DNA of 32,592 nucleotides, from NCBI GenBank assembly GCA_964343305.1, contig CAYFJO010000076.1, positions 1 through 32,592 of the forward strand, written 5' to 3'. The translations under genes and the position numbers were made by a program. Shown here piece after piece: positions 25,938 through 32,592 of the stretch. Every line of letters starts with the position of its first letter. Position 1 is the stretch's first letter. The stretch comes from CAYFJO01 sp964343305 (lineage in GTDB: Bacteria > Planctomycetota > Planctomycetia > Pirellulales > Pirellulaceae). The notes beneath the pieces were generated by a model, which searched no databases, was not told the DNA's origin, and was given only the letters and a program-made list of their open reading frames with translations.

Positions 25938-26951
25938 ATGAATTATTCAATTCGCGTTGTCGTCTTGACGGCCGCAATTCTCACCAGTTCTTCACACGCT
26001 GGCGATTCGATCCGCGGCGACTCTGAGATCGTTCCCAAGGGAGCCAAGTTGGAAACGCTCTGGGAAGAAGGCGGCTTTACGGAAGGGGCCGCGGCTGGTC
26101 CCGATGGTTTGATGTATTTCAGCGATTTCGCGCAGCCCTTTGATTCGGGTCCGGCGCGGGTCATGAAGTTTGATCCCAAGACCGGCAAGACCACCGTCCA
26201 TTGCCCCGACAGCAAGATGGCGAATGGTTTGATGTTCGACCGCAAAGGGCGACTGATTGCGTGTTGCGCATCGCCGCTGGGTGGTCAACGAGCGCTGGTT
26301 GAGATTTCATCCGATGGAAAAGTGACAACGATTGTTGGCAAGTTCGAAGGCAAACGATTCAATTCGCCCAACGATCTAGTGGTTCACCGTTCGGGTCGCA
26401 TTTATTTCAGCGATCCCAAATACGTCGGTCCCGAAAAAATGGAACTTGATTCGTTTGACGTTTATCGACTCGATCCCGGCGGCTCGCTGCATCTTGCTAC
26501 GTCAGACATCGACAAACCCAACGGTGTTATCCTGTCGCCAGATGGAAAAACGCTTTACGTCGCAGAAACCGACAACGGCACCGCACAGGCCGACGTCGTC
26601 AAAGGCGCCAAGATGGGGCGGATGACTTTGAATTCCTTCCCGATCAAGAAAGACGGTACGCTGGGCAAGAAGAAAGTCCTCGTCAACTTTGGCAAGAACG
26701 TCGGTATCGATGGAATGACGGTCGATGTGAAAGGCAATATCTACGCGGCCGTTCGATCCGCGAATCGATTTGGTATCAGGGTCTTCTCGCCTGCTGGCAA
26801 AGAACGCGCCTATGTCAAAACGCCGACGCTGCCCACGAACTGTTGTTTTGGCAAAGGCGACCAATCTAAGACGCTGTATGTCACCGCCGGCAGCGGTTTC
26901 TATCGCATCAAGTTGAACATCGAAGGCCACCATCCTGCGATCGCCGAATAA
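25938..26951 (+). CDS. Exported SMP-30/gluconolactonase-like beta-propeller
   Basis: 337 residues from the ATG at 25938, which opens a proper signal peptide (RVVVLTAAILTSSSHAG). The frame is open from 25845, but that leader (KNKFGADKILSHKPL) looks like non-coding extension. The six-bladed propeller family is recognised from FTEGAAAGPDGLMYFSD (E49, a metal ligand), FNSPNDLVVHRSGRIYFSD (Asn ligand), DKPNGVILSPDGKTLYVAE (Asn) and GIDGMTVD (Asp), the four ligands known for SMP-30/gluconolactonases. The likely reaction is lactone hydrolysis or a related step on a sugar acid. The export signal and the secretory gene set around it fit a periplasmic enzyme. The neighbour at 27018 is a tRNA on the other strand. 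Confidence 0.88.
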   Translation: MNYSIRVVVLTAAILTSSSHAGDSIRGDSEIVPKGAKLETLWEEGGFTEGAAAGPDGLMYFSDFAQPFDSGPARVMKFDPKTGKTTVHCPDSKMANGLMFDRKGRLIACCASPLGGQRALVEISSDGKVTTIVGKFEGKRFNSPNDLVVHRSGRIYFSDPKYVGPEKMELDSFDVYRLDPGGSLHLATSDIDKPNGVILSPDGKTLYVAETDNGTAQADVVKGAKMGRMTLNSFPIKKDGTLGKKKVLVNFGKNVGIDGMTVDVKGNIYAAVRSANRFGIRVFSPAGKERAYVKTPTLPTNCCFGKGDQSKTLYVTAGSGFYRIKLNIEGHHPAIAE

Positions 26952-27017
26952 CGTGGACACTGAAGGATGACAGACATGGAATGGGGACCAGCGTCAGCGG
27001 AATTCCTGAAGAAAAAG

Positions 27018-27102
27018 CGGATGGGCCGGGATTCGAACCCGGGGTACCTTGCGGTACAGTAGTTTTCAAGACTACCGCCTTCGTCCACTCGGCCACCCAT
27101 CC
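27018..27102 (-). tRNA. tRNA-Ser(UGA)
   Basis: 85 nt on the minus strand. Acceptor stem GGATGGG/CCCATCC; D arm GCCGAGTGGACGAAGGC; anticodon stem GTAGT/ACTAC with loop CTTGAAA, anticodon TGA; a long variable arm (GTACCGCAAGGTAC hairpin), the hallmark of class II serine tRNAs; T arm CCGGG-TTCGAAT-CCCGG. Discriminator base G; the CCA end is not encoded. It lies next to a small accessory island, which fits tRNA genes as integration sites, although I see no attachment repeat. Confidence 0.97.
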
Positions 27103-27131
27103 TCACTCCAGGGACAGTATTGCTCCCAAGT

Positions 27132-27302
27132 CTACTCAATCAGCACCGCCTCGCAAATGCAATTCGGAAACGAGCGCGGCTTCAATCCGCGACCGAAATG
27201 CTTCGTAAGATCGACGGCAAGTTGTTTGACCAACAGTTCACCATACTCAGCCCGTCCTTCTCCCTGCTCGCACCATCCAAAAAGTTTTGTCTTCCATGGC
27301 AC
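27132..27302 (-). pseudogene. DUF1016-like N-terminal fragment
   Basis: 56 codons. The segment GEGRAEYGELLVKQLAVDLTKHFGRGL is typical of the N-terminus of DUF1016/YhcG-type PD-(D/E)XK nucleases (EYG..L...L...LT..FGRGF). The rest of the domain is missing: the frame ends after 16 unrelated residues. A possible GTG start at 27300-27302 overlaps the antitoxin stop by one base (TAGTG). So it may be a truncated third cistron of the toxin-antitoxin operon, or simply a remnant. The ORF is also open further upstream, inside the antitoxin in another frame. Confidence 0.55.
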
Positions 27303-27541
27303 TAAATCCTCTTGCCGGCTTCCTTGGCCGATACCGACTTTTCTTTGAGACGGCTCTTCAGCATTCGACGAAACTTCGGATTGTGTTCCAGCAGGCTGTC
27401 GATCAAGTCGTCTTCTTCGGACAGTGGAACCAATTGAAACGATGGCACGCCGTTGACCGTGACGATGACCGGTTCGTCGTGGCACGTGCGACCGTACTGG
27501 CTCAAATGTGCCTTGGCTTCACTCAGCGGTATCACTTTCAT
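27302..27541 (-). CDS. Phd/YefM-type antitoxin
   Basis: 79 residues from the ATG at 27541: KVIPLSEAKAHLSQYGR opens the DNA-binding fold, with EPVIVTVNGVPSFQLVPL as the central strands. The Lys/Arg-rich C-terminal helix (FRRMLKSRLKEKSVSAKEAGKRI) probably wraps the toxin. The longer frame from 27598 adds 19 unlikely residues. Its start lies inside the toxin gene (23 bp overlap), so translation is coupled. It would neutralise the toxin and bind the operator at 27856-27877. Confidence 0.85.
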   Translation of the reverse strand: MKVIPLSEAKAHLSQYGRTCHDEPVIVTVNGVPSFQLVPLSEEDDLIDSLLEHNPKFRRMLKSRLKEKSVSAKEAGKRI

Positions 27542-27839
27542 GGCCGGTAAACTCCTCGCCTTGCACGAACAGCGAGTTGCCTCGCTTTTCGCCCACAAGA
27601 ATGATGGTGACTTCTTCGTTCTTTTCGTCCACGTTGAACAAAACGCGATACTTGCCGAACAGCCGCAGTTCCCGTTCGGCGACCGGATTCGATCGCAACG
27701 TTTTCATGTTGCGGGATTCCAACAACGGGTCCGCCGCCAATTGCTGCTCGGCTTCCCTCAACAGCATCCGGCCGTCTTTCTTGCCGAACCAACGAAGATC
27801 GTCGATCACGGATTCTTTGAGTTCAACTGTCCAACTCAT
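27519..27839 (-). CDS. RelE/ParE-family toxin
   Basis: 106 residues. It begins WTVELKESVIDDLRWFGKKDG and ends with the RelE-type core LFGKYRVLFNVDEKNEEVTIILVGEKR. Members of this family act as mRNA interferases at the ribosome or as gyrase poisons; the sequence does not tell which. It lies before its antitoxin, as in higBA-like loci, whereas relBE and phd-doc have the antitoxin first. The start at 27839 lies 7 nt after a good -10 box, so the mRNA may be leaderless. Confidence 0.88.
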   Translation of the reverse strand: MSWTVELKESVIDDLRWFGKKDGRMLLREAEQQLAADPLLESRNMKTLRSNPVAERELRLFGKYRVLFNVDEKNEEVTIILVGEKRGNSLFVQGEEFTGHESDTAE

Positions 27840-27846
27840 TGCCGCG

Positions 27847-27877
27847 ATTTTACTACTTGACCATAATTATGGTCAAG
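27847..27877 (-). promoter_or_regulatory. Toxin-antitoxin promoter with palindromic operator
   Basis: On the minus strand, -35 TTGACC (27876-27871), an 18-nt spacer and -10 TAAAAT (27852-27847) lie just before the toxin ATG. A perfect 22-bp palindrome (half-site cttgaccataa, 27856-27877) covers the -35 box and most of the spacer. This placement fits autorepression by the antitoxin or the complex. Confidence 0.8.
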
Positions 27878-27939
27878 TGGCGTGTAGGCCATAATCGAGT
27901 TGTACCCGCGGCGTTACATGGCGAACGCCAGCCAAGTAA

Positions 27940-27956
27940 GGCACGCCGCGCGTGCC
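27940..27956. repeat. Short hairpin in the gap 27878-28229
   Basis: ggcacgc-cgc-gcgtgcc, a perfect 7-bp stem. The remaining gap (352 bp between the operator and the CRTAC1-like gene) holds no credible gene. It should contain the promoter for the 28230 gene. Confidence 0.4.
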
Positions 27957-28217
27957 GAAATGGAGTAATCCACAAATGGGAATCGTCTGATCAAGAAATC
28001 TGGCAACTGATGCTGGCAGGGGCAGGGCGTGAAAAGACAAACGAAAGCTTGAGTGAGTAGAGGGCATTTCAAACCCCCGTAGAACTGGCCCGGCGCGAAG
28101 TTAAAAGATGGATCGATCGCGAATCACTGACATTTTTGAATTGCAGTCTATTCGGCAGTGTCGATGGCGGGTAAATTGCACCCATCAGGACATGCTTATG
28201 TGATCAGTGTGTTTCTC

Positions 28218-28223
28218 AAGGAG
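28218..28223 (+). promoter_or_regulatory. Ribosome site that fixes the 28230 GTG start
   Basis: AAGGAG with a 6-nt spacer to GTG. No comparable site precedes the longer frame from 28158. Confidence 0.75.
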
Positions 28224-28229
28224 AAAAAT

Positions 28230-29921
28230 GTGATTACCGGTCGGATGATGATCATGTGCATGTTTGTGGCGGCAATCTCCGTTACCCCGGTCGACGCACA
28301 AACGCCATTTGTGTTTCGCGATGTTGGTGACGAGACGGGCTTGTTTCCAGATGTCGCGGGAATCGCGGGGCATGGAATTGGTTGGGGCGATGTGAATGGC
28401 GACGGTTGGCCAGATTTATATGTCGGGACGTTCGGCGGGCATCCTTATGGTTCCAAGCCCAACCAATTGTTCTTGAACCGCAAGGGGAAGTTTGAACTCG
28501 ATCCACAACAACATCTGCGTGTGTTGGGACGAGCGAACGGAGCCGTGCTCGCCGACCTGGACAACGACGGCGATTTGGATTTATACGCGACGAACCACGC
28601 GATCGATGGCAAAGCGTATGGCCAACCGCACTATGGCGAACCGAATCATCTGTTCCGCAACGAAGGTGGTGGCAAGTTCACCGATGTTTCCCGTGCCAGT
28701 GGTACGTGCCCGGCAGGCATCGCAGCTCGCAGTGTCGCCGTGGTCGATTACGATGGCGACGGGCTGCTCGATCTGCTGGTCGGCGAGTGTTTCTTTCAAG
28801 GCGGACAAAGCCGCACGCGGCTGTATCGCAATCGTGGCGCATTGAAGTTTGAGAATGTGACGACAGCGGTCGGCCTTCCCGAAAAACTGACGGGGTTTGG
28901 TGTGGCGGCTGGTGACGTGAACGGTGACGGCTGGCCGGATTTGTTGGCCGGGGGTCGGAAGCACGGCAATCGGTTGTTCGTCAGCGACGGGCACGGCCGG
29001 TTTCGCGAAGTGCCCAAGTCACACGCCAACTTTGTGTTCGAATACAAGGACACGCCCGACGACACTGCGTGCGGCGTTTGTTTCGGCGACGTGAATCGCG
29101 ACGGCCGAGCGGACATTGTCATTGGGTCGCATTTCGACCGGCCGTGGTGGACCGGCGGTGTGGCGGTGCGGCTGTATTTGAATCGTGGCGTCAGCGACGG
29201 TTGGCCACGGCTCGAAGATGTGACGCAGCGCGCCGGCCTGACTCCGCTGCCCATGAAATCGCCGCACGTCGAGGTGCAGGATTTTGACAACGACGGCTGG
29301 CCCGACATTTACACGAGCATCGTCAAATTTCGCGGCAAGGAAACGCACCCTGTCATCTTTCGCAATCTTGGCACAAAAGACGGTCATCCCAGTTTCAAAG
29401 AATTCGCTTTGGCCATAAACAATTTTCCCACGGCCGAGGATCGCAAGATGGCATCCGTCGGTCCGTTCTTCGAAAAAATGGAACGCGAACACAAGATCGT
29501 TTATACCGCGCCCGGACCAAGCTGTGACTTCGACCGCGACGGGCGACTCGATTTGTTCCTGGGCAACTGGTGGGTCAAGCAACGATCGCTGCTGCTGAAG
29601 AACGAGTCGAAGGCAGGCAACTGGCTGCAAGTTGCTGTTGTGGGCGGCGACGGCGTGAATCACGACGGCATCGGAGCGGTCGTGCGCGTCTATCCGGCGG
29701 GCAAACTCGGCGATGCCAAATCGCTGTGGTGTGCTCGCGAAATCGCAGTTGGTTATGGGTATGCATCCGGGCAAGAGGCACTCGCCCACCTCGGACTCGG
29801 CAAGATGGAAACCTGTGATGTCGAGGTTATCCTGCCGCACGGCAACGGTCGAATTGAACGCAAAGGTGTCAAAGCAAATCGACGACTGAGTATTGAATCT
29901 CGAACAAGGAATTCCGAATGA
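28230..29921 (+). CDS. CRTAC1-like VCBS/UnbV protein, exported
   Basis: 563 residues from the GTG. The signal peptide ends at about residue 24 (TPVDAQ). Seven FG-GAP/VCBS blades follow with calcium loops of the D-x-(N/D)-x-D type: DVNGDGWPD, DLDNDGDLD, DYDGDGLLD, DVNGDGWPD, DVNRDGRAD, DFDNDGWPD, DFDRDGRLD. They often end in LFLN/LFRN/LYRN. The last 100 residues (NWLQVAVVGGDGVNHDGIGAVV and HLGLGKMETCDVEVILP) are an ASPIC/UnbV domain. Members are extracellular, calcium-binding and adhesion-like; no enzyme activity is evident. The stop overlaps the next start (ATGA), so the two genes are translated together. Confidence 0.9.
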   Translation: MITGRMMIMCMFVAAISVTPVDAQTPFVFRDVGDETGLFPDVAGIAGHGIGWGDVNGDGWPDLYVGTFGGHPYGSKPNQLFLNRKGKFELDPQQHLRVLGRANGAVLADLDNDGDLDLYATNHAIDGKAYGQPHYGEPNHLFRNEGGGKFTDVSRASGTCPAGIAARSVAVVDYDGDGLLDLLVGECFFQGGQSRTRLYRNRGALKFENVTTAVGLPEKLTGFGVAAGDVNGDGWPDLLAGGRKHGNRLFVSDGHGRFREVPKSHANFVFEYKDTPDDTACGVCFGDVNRDGRADIVIGSHFDRPWWTGGVAVRLYLNRGVSDGWPRLEDVTQRAGLTPLPMKSPHVEVQDFDNDGWPDIYTSIVKFRGKETHPVIFRNLGTKDGHPSFKEFALAINNFPTAEDRKMASVGPFFEKMEREHKIVYTAPGPSCDFDRDGRLDLFLGNWWVKQRSLLLKNESKAGNWLQVAVVGGDGVNHDGIGAVVRVYPAGKLGDAKSLWCAREIAVGYGYASGQEALAHLGLGKMETCDVEVILPHGNGRIERKGVKANRRLSIESRTRNSE

Positions 29922-31222
29922 TGAAAAAAGTGCTAACTCTGCTATTCGTTTCGACGGCCATGATCGTCACTGTCCAAGCCGAACCGATGCCCGAGAAGTG
30001 GATCGAGGCAACCGCCTACGTTGTGCCCAAAGAAACTGCGACCGAGGGCGAGGGTTACTTCGCAATCATCGAAGGGCACAACGGTCGCCTTTACATCGGC
30101 ACTCACGCCAACGCGGTCAACTCGTGGCTGGTCGAGTTCAATCCGGCGGCCGAGAAGATGAAGATTGTCGTCGACGCTCACAAGGCGATTGGCAAAGATC
30201 TGAAAGGTTTTGGCTCGCAATCGAAAATCCACACACGTAACAACACCGGCAAACTGACCGGCAAGATTTACTTCGGCACCAAGCAAGGATATCCGAACGC
30301 AAAGGAAAAGCGGGAAGATTATCCCGGCGGCTACCCCATGGTCTACGATCCGAAAACGGGCACGACCAAGGTCTACCCGATTCCGGTTCCACATCACGGC
30401 ATCAACAGCATCACGCCCGACGAATCCCGCGGCGTGGCGTACATCTCGACGTGCTCCGATCATCGACCCGGACCGGGCGAGAACTCCATCTTTCTGATCC
30501 TTGATTTGAAGACCGGCAAGTACCGCGAGTTGATGGACACGGAACATTTTTATGGATTCATCGTCGTGGATTATCTAGGTCGTGCGTATCATCCGATCCT
30601 GGGCGGCGATATTGCTCGCTACGACCCGGCCACCGACAAGCTCGAACGGCTAAAGCAGACGATTGACGGCAAACCGCCAACTGACGCGACACGATTGGCG
30701 CTGAATCCCAAGCCCGATCCGATCAACTGGGACATCTCGCCTGACGGCAAGACGTTGTACGCACAACCGATGAGGGGCAACAGCCTGTTTGCTTACGACC
30801 TGACCGCCAAAGGAAACACGCTGCCCGGCCGCTCGCTGGGCACTTTGATTCCAGGCGCCAAGAGTACAGACTGTCGCGCCATGTGCGTCGGTCCGTCAGG
30901 TTCGGCATGGTGCGCGGTCACCGAACGCGTGGATGGTATCAACTTGCTGCACCTGGTCCGCTTTCGACCAGGCGACAAAGCGCCCGTCGACCTCGGCGCG
31001 GTTGCCGTTCGCAATCCGGACTTTACAGAGTTCGCCAGCCAAGACGGTAAACAGTTGCCCTTTCACGGCGGTTTCCCGAAACTGAAAAACGGCAAGACCA
31101 TTACGCGCTACGTCATCCTCGGTGTCTGCGAAACCAAGGACGGCAACGTCAACATCCTGGCATTGCACCCATACAGCGTGCTGCAAGTCCGAGCTGCGGA
31201 TGTTTCTGCGGCCGGTTCGTAG
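29918..31222 (+). CDS. Exported beta-propeller protein, unknown substrate
   Basis: 434 residues. Signal peptide MKKVLTLLFVSTAMIVTVQA, cleavage before EPMPEKW. Six or seven blades repeat the pattern G(R/K)xY(I/F)G ... (E/Y)xP ... xTGxxK: GRLYIGTHAN, GKIYFGTKQG with YDPKTGTTKVY, GVAYISTCSD with LDLKTGKYREL, GRAYHPILG with YDPATDKLERL, KTLYAQPMRG, GSAWCAVTER. AAGGA lies 7 nt upstream. The ATGA overlap with the VCBS/UnbV gene implies a shared role. I cannot assign a reaction; YVTN/NHL-like binding or a lyase-like propeller are both possible. Confidence 0.8.
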   Translation: MMKKVLTLLFVSTAMIVTVQAEPMPEKWIEATAYVVPKETATEGEGYFAIIEGHNGRLYIGTHANAVNSWLVEFNPAAEKMKIVVDAHKAIGKDLKGFGSQSKIHTRNNTGKLTGKIYFGTKQGYPNAKEKREDYPGGYPMVYDPKTGTTKVYPIPVPHHGINSITPDESRGVAYISTCSDHRPGPGENSIFLILDLKTGKYRELMDTEHFYGFIVVDYLGRAYHPILGGDIARYDPATDKLERLKQTIDGKPPTDATRLALNPKPDPINWDISPDGKTLYAQPMRGNSLFAYDLTAKGNTLPGRSLGTLIPGAKSTDCRAMCVGPSGSAWCAVTERVDGINLLHLVRFRPGDKAPVDLGAVAVRNPDFTEFASQDGKQLPFHGGFPKLKNGKTITRYVILGVCETKDGNVNILALHPYSVLQVRAADVSAAGS

Positions 31223-31378
31223 ACATACAATGCCGGCATACGCAAAAGAGTGTGGTGGACTGCGCTTTTCCAAACACCGTCGCCTTCAGCTTGCCGTCAG
31301 ACGATTTGCTCGGACAAGTCTTCGCCTGTTATCACGGTTCAACGTAGCGCTGTCGAACTAAGTTGAGAAGAAGATCTT

Positions 31379-32401
31379 ATGAACCGAATTGTTACGCAAA
31401 CTGACGCTCTTGATTTGGATTCTCCTGGTCGTCGCGACTATTGGGTCGCCTTGGAGCACGACAGTATTTGGGGCGATCACTTAATTCCGCTCACCGTTTT
31501 TCTTGGGCCTGATGCACAGCCGGATCGTGGCCTGGTGGCGTTTGGCTCCAACCACGGCAACGAATACGAAGGACCGGTGGCGATCAAGCATTTACTGCAC
31601 GAAATCAAGCTTGACGATGTGCGTGGGCGGATCATTCTGATGCCCGTGCTCAATCCGTCAGCATTTCACGCGGGCACACGGGAAAGTGCCGACGATGGTG
31701 TGAACTTGAATCGCGCGTTCGTTGACGGCGCGGGCGTCACGCCCGCTTTGGCGGGAATAACGCACCGCATCGCTGCGTTTTTGCGCGAGTCCATCTGGCC
31801 GCGTGTGCATGTTGTGGTCGATTTGCATTCCGGTGGCGATGTGGCGCGATTTTCCCCGTGTACCAGCTTTCATCCATTGGACGATCCTGAACAATCACGC
31901 GTGATCGAAGACACAGCCCGCTGGTTTGGCACACCGCTGATCGTGGTCTACCAAAATCAAACGCCGGGCTTGCTTCCCAGCGAAGCCGAACGATTGGGAA
32001 AAATCACCGTCGGCACGGAATTAGGTTGGGGCCGAGCGGTCAGTGCCGAGGGCGTGCGCTACGGGCGGCAAGGTGTGTTGGCCGCGGCCATTCATCACGA
32101 TCAACTTCGCGGCGAGGTTGAACCGATCGGCTATCACAAAGACGGCACGCAGCGCAAAGTGGCGATGGTTGATCGCGAATGTTTTACCGTTGCTCCGTTC
32201 GCCGGACATTACGAGCCGTTGATGGAGTGTGGAACGAATGTCCGGTGTGGCGACGTGATCGGACTGTTGCACGATTTCGACCATATCGATATGGAACCGT
32301 GGCCCGCCCGCGCCGGAGTGGACGGCGTCGTGGTTGCTCAAGCCTGGGTCGCCCCGATCCAACGTGGTCAGCACATCGTCGTTGTAGGGCGCGAATGCTG
32401 A
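31379..32401 (+). CDS. AstE/AspA-family deacylase, DoeB-like
   Basis: 340 residues, no signal peptide, so cytoplasmic, unlike most genes here. Zinc ligands and the catalytic Glu of the succinylglutamate desuccinylase/aspartoacylase family are visible: GSNH59GNE62YEGP, DLH150SGGD and GTE214LGWG, together with the NLNRAF substrate motif. Early WGDHLIPLTVFLG and later LHDFDHIDMEPWPARAGVDGVV fit the DoeB subfamily, which removes the acetyl group from N-alpha-acetyl-diaminobutyrate in ectoine breakdown. No ectoine genes lie nearby, so the true substrate may be another N-acylated amino acid. The start has GAGAAGAAG upstream. The gap 31223-31378 holds nothing notable. Confidence 0.85.
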   Translation: MNRIVTQTDALDLDSPGRRDYWVALEHDSIWGDHLIPLTVFLGPDAQPDRGLVAFGSNHGNEYEGPVAIKHLLHEIKLDDVRGRIILMPVLNPSAFHAGTRESADDGVNLNRAFVDGAGVTPALAGITHRIAAFLRESIWPRVHVVVDLHSGGDVARFSPCTSFHPLDDPEQSRVIEDTARWFGTPLIVVYQNQTPGLLPSEAERLGKITVGTELGWGRAVSAEGVRYGRQGVLAAAIHHDQLRGEVEPIGYHKDGTQRKVAMVDRECFTVAPFAGHYEPLMECGTNVRCGDVIGLLHDFDHIDMEPWPARAGVDGVVVAQAWVAPIQRGQHIVVVGREC

Positions 32402-32440
32402 CTCAAGATAGGGCGTAATGCGTCAACAATGTGTTGCCAC

Positions 32441-32514
32441 AATGTCCAAATCCCAATGACCAACGGGGCCGACCGCAATCGTGTTTGGGCATTGGACATT
32501 GGCGCTTGGTCATT
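32441..32514. repeat. Interspersed aatgtccaa/ttggacatt repeat
   Basis: The words aatgtccaa (32441-32449) and aatgaccaa (32455-32463) recur as their complements ttggacatt (32492-32500) and ttggtcatt (32506-32514). This is a short inverted cluster downstream of the deacylase gene. Words of this kind recall dispersed repeats of planctomycetes, from memory. Confidence 0.55.
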
Positions 32515-32547
32515 TCAGTTGATGGCGACACACTAATGTGGATTATT

Positions 32548-32592
32548 CACTAACCCGACGCGCAAGCGAGGGGTCTTGGACGTCGCCCCTCG
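32548..32592. repeat. Interspersed repeat at the right edge
   Basis: taacccgacgcgcaagcgag is a motif I associate with repeats of Pirellulaceae. It ends in a hairpin cgagggg (32567-32573) with cccctcg (32586-32592). It is cut by the window edge, so its full length is unknown. Confidence 0.55.

Noticed and set aside
26908..27208. Several short frames crossing the tRNA
   Set aside because: They are shadows of the tRNA-Ser sequence and of the neighbouring gene.
27839..28060. Plus-strand frame of 73 codons next to the toxin gene
   Set aside because: It starts at the toxin start codon region, crosses the operator and a hairpin, and shows no protein-like pattern or ribosome site.
28158..28229. Upstream extension of the CRTAC1-like gene
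   Set aside because: AAGGAG at 28218-28223 fixes the GTG at 28230, which also places the signal peptide at the N-terminus.

Overview
The window reads as a chromosomal stretch from a planctomycete, most likely of the Pirellulales. The grounds are two giant secreted proteins with the PVC-type propeller, HEAT repeats and a C-terminal CxxCH heme domain; a ThuA fusion; several FG-GAP/VCBS proteins; a secreted VWA protein; a CRTAC1-type protein; and many short palindromic intergenic repeats. The taxonomic call is inference from family content. No ribosomal or other marker gene is present apart from one tRNA.

Layout. Positions 1-3290 hold two minus-strand genes for secreted proteins: an unknown protein and a VWA protein with two ConA-like domains. 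They are separated by a terminator and a large palindrome. Positions 3291-4375 are mostly non-coding, with a MITE-like inverted repeat, one doubtful ORF and a double-hairpin repeat. From 4376 to 20960 five large plus-strand genes follow: ThuA-PVC dehydrogenase-cytochrome; FG-GAP-PVC dehydrogenase-cytochrome-beta-sandwich; a clan GH-A-like glycosidase; and two tandem paralogues that join FG-GAP repeats to a domain I read as GH98-like. The last three genes are packed within 9-30 bp of each other and look like one polysaccharide-degradation operon. The second paralogue ends at the cut edge of a decapitated alpha/beta-hydrolase gene (20968-21408). A secreted PGAP1-like lipase (21751-23103) converges on a minus-strand gene (23111-25354) that carries four secretin/STN-like repeats but no secretin barrel.

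From 25938 there is an SMP-30/gluconolactonase-like propeller, then a tRNA-Ser(UGA) on the minus strand. Beside it lies a small accessory island: a toxin-first RelE/Phd-type toxin-antitoxin pair with a palindromic operator, and a DUF1016-like fragment whose possible GTG start overlaps the antitoxin stop. Next comes a CRTAC1-like VCBS/UnbV protein coupled by an ATGA overlap to a secreted beta-propeller, and finally a cytoplasmic AstE/AspA-family deacylase closest to DoeB. The right edge is made of interspersed repeats.

How the genes work together (inference). The 4376-20960 block looks like an export-dependent carbohydrate-oxidation and degradation locus: glycosidases cut a complex polysaccharide and the cytochrome-tailed propeller proteins oxidise the sugars in the periplasm. 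The most unusual observations are the duplicated FG-GAP/GH98-like fusion, two palindromic repeats that sit in frame inside coding sequence, and the four-module secretin-like protein.
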